Below, piece after piece: positions 61,594 to 64,000 of a stretch of DNA of 64,000 nucleotides; within the stretch, counting starts at the first letter, position 1, and each line of letters starts with the position of its first letter. The notes beneath the pieces are model-generated. The model did not search any database. It was not told the DNA's origin and saw nothing but the letters and a program-made list of their open reading frames with translations. The DNA comes from Fen-1359 sp963710355 (GTDB lineage Bacteria; Planctomycetota; Phycisphaerae; Sedimentisphaerales; Anaerobacaceae), in contig CAVPZU010000003.1 of assembly GCA_963710355.1 (NCBI GenBank), positions 124,001-188,000 on the forward strand, given 5' to 3'. Position numbers and translations under genes: made by a program.

Positions 61594-62289
61594 ATGAGAA
61601 TAGATTGTTTAACCCTGTTTCCCGAGATGTTCGATGGCCCTCTGAACCACTCGATAATAAAACGGGCAATCGACGCCGGCCTCGTCCAGATTGCCCTTAC
61701 CAACATCAGGGACTTTTCTGCCGACAAGCACAAAAAAGTCGATGACAAGCCTTACGGCGGCGGCCCGGGTATGGTGATGATGTGCCAGCCCGTCTTTGAC
61801 TGTTTCCAACACGTCCAAAAACTTTCCAGCGAAAAAGGCCCCGTTATTCTGCTTACCCCGCAGGGCCAAAAATTCGACCAGGATATGGCACAGCGGTTCA
61901 GCCGCGAAAAAAGGCTCATCTTGATTGCCGGCAGATACGAAGGCTTCGACGAGCGGATACGAATCAGCCTCAACGCCGAGCAGGTCTCTATCGGCGATTA
62001 TGTCCTCAGCGGAGGCGAACCGGCTGCTATCGTTATCATTGATGCCACAGTCAGGCTGCTGGCAGGCGCTCTCGGCGATGAAAACTCCGCCAAAGACGAG
62101 TCCTTCAGCAATTCTGTCAGCAAACTTCTCGAATACCCCCAATATACAAGGCCGGAAGTCTTCAAAAATTTAAATGTCCCAGAAATCCTTCTAAGCGGCG
62201 ACCACGCAAAAATTGCCGACTGGCGCCGCCTCCAGGCCCTCGAAAGAACCCGAAAATGGCGGCCAGACCTCCTCGAAAAACATCAATAA
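61594..62289 (+). CDS. trmD: tRNA (guanine-N1-)-methyltransferase
   Basis: A 231-residue TrmD. It starts MRIDCLTLFPEMFDGPLNHS, then LTNIRDFSADKHKKVDDKPY, GGGPGMVMMCQPVF, ILLTPQGQKFDQDMAQRFSR, AGRYEGFDERIR and the knot loop SIGDYVLSGGEPAAIVIIDA, which is the SAM-binding trefoil knot. TrmD makes m1G37 in tRNAs to prevent frameshifting. It ends LERTRKWRPDLLEKHQ. The gene keeps all expected motifs and has no frameshift. Confidence 0.95.
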   Translation: MRIDCLTLFPEMFDGPLNHSIIKRAIDAGLVQIALTNIRDFSADKHKKVDDKPYGGGPGMVMMCQPVFDCFQHVQKLSSEKGPVILLTPQGQKFDQDMAQRFSREKRLILIAGRYEGFDERIRISLNAEQVSIGDYVLSGGEPAAIVIIDATVRLLAGALGDENSAKDESFSNSVSKLLEYPQYTRPEVFKNLNVPEILLSGDHAKIADWRRLQALERTRKWRPDLLEKHQ

Positions 62290-62416
62290 CCCCCCAAAAA
62301 AAGACTTGTCTTATTTCCTAAAACTGCTATACTGCCCCTTTCCGAAAACAACCTGATTGGCTTCTTTATGAATTTACTGACTTAAAATTTTTCAAAATCC
62401 GCAGGAGTTAGAAAAA

Positions 62417-62800
62417 GTGAAAACAGAAATCCTCAAAGCAGTTGAGAGTAAAAACCTCAAAAAGGATATACCTCATTTCGAAGTAGGCGATACCGTCGAT
62501 GTCCATTGCAAAATCGTCGAAGGCGACAAGGAACGCGTCCAGGTCTTCAGCGGAACCGTCATCGCCCGAAGAGGCAGCGGTATCAGCGAAACCTTCACCG
62601 TCCGAAGAATCGTCGCAGGCGAAGGCGTCGAAAGAATCTTCCCCATCCACTCACCCGGCGTCGTCGATATAAAGGCAACGCGAAGCGGCAGAACCAGAAG
62701 GGCGAAATTGTATTATCTGCGAAAGAGAACAGGCAAGGCGGTTAAACTATCCCAGAAATACAGTGAACACGCCGCAGAAAATTCAACAGCAAACGCCTAA
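62417..62800 (+). CDS. rplS: Ribosomal protein bL19
   Basis: A 127-residue bL19: KKDIPHFEVGDTVDVHCKIV, RVQVFSGTVIARRGSGISET, FTVRRIVAGEGVERIFPIHS, PGVVDIKATRSGRTRRAKLY and YLRKRTGKAVK. A GAGTTAGAAA stretch precedes the GTG start at 62417. The tail (LSQKYSEHAAENSTANA) is a little longer than usual. It follows trmD by 127 bases, as in the standard operon. Confidence 0.95.
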   Translation: MKTEILKAVESKNLKKDIPHFEVGDTVDVHCKIVEGDKERVQVFSGTVIARRGSGISETFTVRRIVAGEGVERIFPIHSPGVVDIKATRSGRTRRAKLYYLRKRTGKAVKLSQKYSEHAAENSTANA

Positions 62801-62878
62801 AATTGCGGCAAACCGACAATGACAAAATATTAATCATTCGCTATTTATCATTTATCACTAATCATTTATCATTATTTT

Positions 62879-63175
62879 ATGCTTTTCTGGAAAAAAAGAT
62901 TGTTCTCCGACCAAAAACTGCTCGGCCGCTGGGGCGAAAAACGCTGTCTAAAATTCCTCAAACGAAAAGGACTCCATCCCCTAACCCGCAACTTCTCCTG
63001 CAAGCTCGGCGAAATCGACCTCATTATGGTTGACAGCATCGGCTCAATCGTCTTTGTCGAGGTAAAATGTCGCTCAAATGAAAACTTCACCCCGACCGAA
63101 ACACTCATTACTGCCGACAAGCAACAAAAAATGTCCAACACCGCCCGAGTACTTTTTAAAAACCCACAATATTGA
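62879..63175 (+). CDS. yraN: YraN/UPF0102 family protein (frameshifted near the end)
   Basis: The frame reads LGRWGEKRCLKFLKRKGLHP, NFSCKLGEIDLIMVD and VFVEVKCRSNENFTPTE, the nuclease-like fold of the UPF0102 (YraN) family with the E-IDLI-D...VFVEVK core. It ends at 63175 (KNPQY). A one-base shift near 63170 restores NIDNRPYRFDIVTIVLD and NGRQQINHYENAFVL, which end at 63269 and are the normal family C-terminus. So the real gene is 62879-63269. Confidence 0.85.
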   Translation: MLFWKKRLFSDQKLLGRWGEKRCLKFLKRKGLHPLTRNFSCKLGEIDLIMVDSIGSIVFVEVKCRSNENFTPTETLITADKQQKMSNTARVLFKNPQY

Positions 63176-63331
63176 TAACCGCCCCTACCGTTTCGACATC
63201 GTTACAATAGTTCTCGACAGCAATGGCCGCCAGCAAATCAACCATTACGAAAACGCCTTTGTTTTATAAAAAATATTTTTTACCAACCTGCATTTTACAA
63301 ATTACCACTCACCGGTTACCATAAACCATTT

Positions 63332-64000
63332 ATGGAACTGATTGATACACATTGTCATTTAACTTTCGAGCAATTACTCAGTAATGTTGATGCTGTCTTG
63401 CAGCGCAGCAGCGAGGCCGGCGTCACAAGCTGGATTACCGTCGGCACAGACACAAACGAAAACAAAAAGGCCCTATCCCTTTCCGATAAATACCAAAACC
63501 TCTACGTGGCCCTCGGCATTCATCCGCACGAGGCAAAAAAAACGAATGAGGCCGACCTCAAAGAACTCCAACAACAAGCCAAATCCGACGAAGGCGGAAA
63601 GGTCGTCGCCATCGGCGAGACAGGTCTCGATTACCATTACGATTTTTCGCCCCCGCTGCTTCGGTTTGCGAAGCAAAACGGCGGGGGCGACCAGACCGGA
63701 CTTTTCAAGGCACATCTTCAAATCGCTGCCGAATTAAATCTGCCCGTTGTCATCCACTCAAGAGAGGCCTTCGATGATACTGTAAAAATCCTGAACGATT
63801 ATCGAAGCAGTTTGAAAAAAGTGGTTTTTCATTGTTTCAGCTACAGCCCCGAGCAGGCCAAAATTTTACTGGATTACGGATATTTTCTATCCTTTACCGG
63901 CGTCGTCACATTTAAAGGTGCAGCCCTTACCAAGGAAGCCGCAAAGATTGTCCCGCTCGACAGACTTATGATTGAAACCGACTGCCCCTATATGACCCCG
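63332..64000 (+). CDS. tatD: TatD-family metal-dependent hydrolase (partial, runs off the window)
   Basis: ATG 63332 begins ELIDTHCHLTFEQLLSNVDA (the HxH metal site), followed by ALGIHPHEAKKT, AIGETGLDYHYDFSP, PVVIHSREAFDDTV, VVFHCFSYSPEQAKILLDYG and DRLMIETDCPYMTP at the window end. All metal ligands are visible. Residues about 106-120 (PLLRFAKQNGGGDQ) are an insertion not found in typical TatD proteins; its DNA is a 44-base palindrome (63647-63690). TatD proteins are 3'-exonucleases or DNases active in DNA repair and RNA quality control. Confidence 0.85.
   Translation, partial: MELIDTHCHLTFEQLLSNVDAVLQRSSEAGVTSWITVGTDTNENKKALSLSDKYQNLYVALGIHPHEAKKTNEADLKELQQQAKSDEGGKVVAIGETGLDYHYDFSPPLLRFAKQNGGGDQTGLFKAHLQIAAELNLPVVIHSREAFDDTVKILNDYRSSLKKVVFHCFSYSPEQAKILLDYGYFLSFTGVVTFKGAALTKEAAKIVPLDRLMIETDCPYMTP
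63647..63690. repeat. Palindromic element inside tatD
   Basis: TCGCCCCCG (63647-63655) and CGGGGGCGA (63682-63690) are complementary, and TGCTTCG and CGAAGCA form an inner stem around a GTTTG loop. The 44-base hairpin falls in frame in the coding sequence of tatD and adds about 14 residues between the conserved DYHYDFSP and LFKAHL. Confidence 0.75.

Noticed and set aside
1..64000. CRISPR array
   Set aside because: No cluster of short, evenly spaced direct repeats was seen. The repeats found are few and scattered.

Overview
The window is bacterial and most likely from the Planctomycetota, probably the class Phycisphaerae (Sedimentisphaerales-like). This rests on protein style: dockerin-like DxNxDGxVDxxD repeats ending in HWL/NWL/YWL on secreted proteins, a short pseudopilin with the planctomycete RH...FVDGH signature, an ECF sigma/anti-sigma pair, a BatA-E/MoxR operon, and an oversized signal peptidase I. 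No rRNA is present, so this is an inference. The DNA is AT-leaning with large intergenic gaps.

Layout. 0.1-21.9 kb is a surface polysaccharide locus: a dockerin/Asp-box secreted protein, a TIM-barrel-like secreted protein, a Wzx-type flippase, a methyltransferase, a Wzy-type polymerase, several GT2 and GT4 glycosyltransferases, a membrane-anchored beta-propeller, a PglC-type phosphoglycosyl transferase and, on the opposite strand, a WecA/TagO-type transferase. Embedded in it is an unusual enzyme set: a PLP decarboxylase, a GNAT domain fused to a 3-hydroxyacyl-CoA dehydrogenase, and a thiolase. 22-26.4 kb is a gene-poor graveyard with remnants of an IS3-type transposase, a tyrosine recombinase and an XRE regulator, two families of short dispersed repeats, a glycine-zipper lipoprotein and a protein made of two copies of one unknown domain.

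26.5-36.4 kb is a MoxR/DUF58/Bat (aerotolerance-type) operon of about nine genes. 37.07-37.98 kb is an intact IS5-family (IS427-like) element. 38.2-44.2 kb holds a dockerin protein, a secreted C39-peptidase-like protein, a pseudopilin, and on the other strand an ECF sigma factor with an anti-sigma factor carrying four HxxxCxxC modules; this is my best candidate for an undescribed signalling/secretion cassette. 44.5-47.8 kb has a WYL regulator, tRNA-Arg and a coiled-coil GIY-YIG protein. 47.8-53.3 kb has a sodium:solute symporter, WaaA and a TonB-dependent receptor. 53.5-64 kb is housekeeping: signal peptidase I, HU, Csp, an HNH nuclease, tRNA-Leu, two membrane proteins, then ffh - unknown - rpsP - trmD - rplS - yraN - tatD (runs off the end).

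A striking property is that at least ten otherwise good genes are split by single-base frameshifts, including the essential ffh. The simplest reading is residual indel error in the assembly rather than mass pseudogenisation, so neighbouring fragments listed separately below should be read as one gene where stated.
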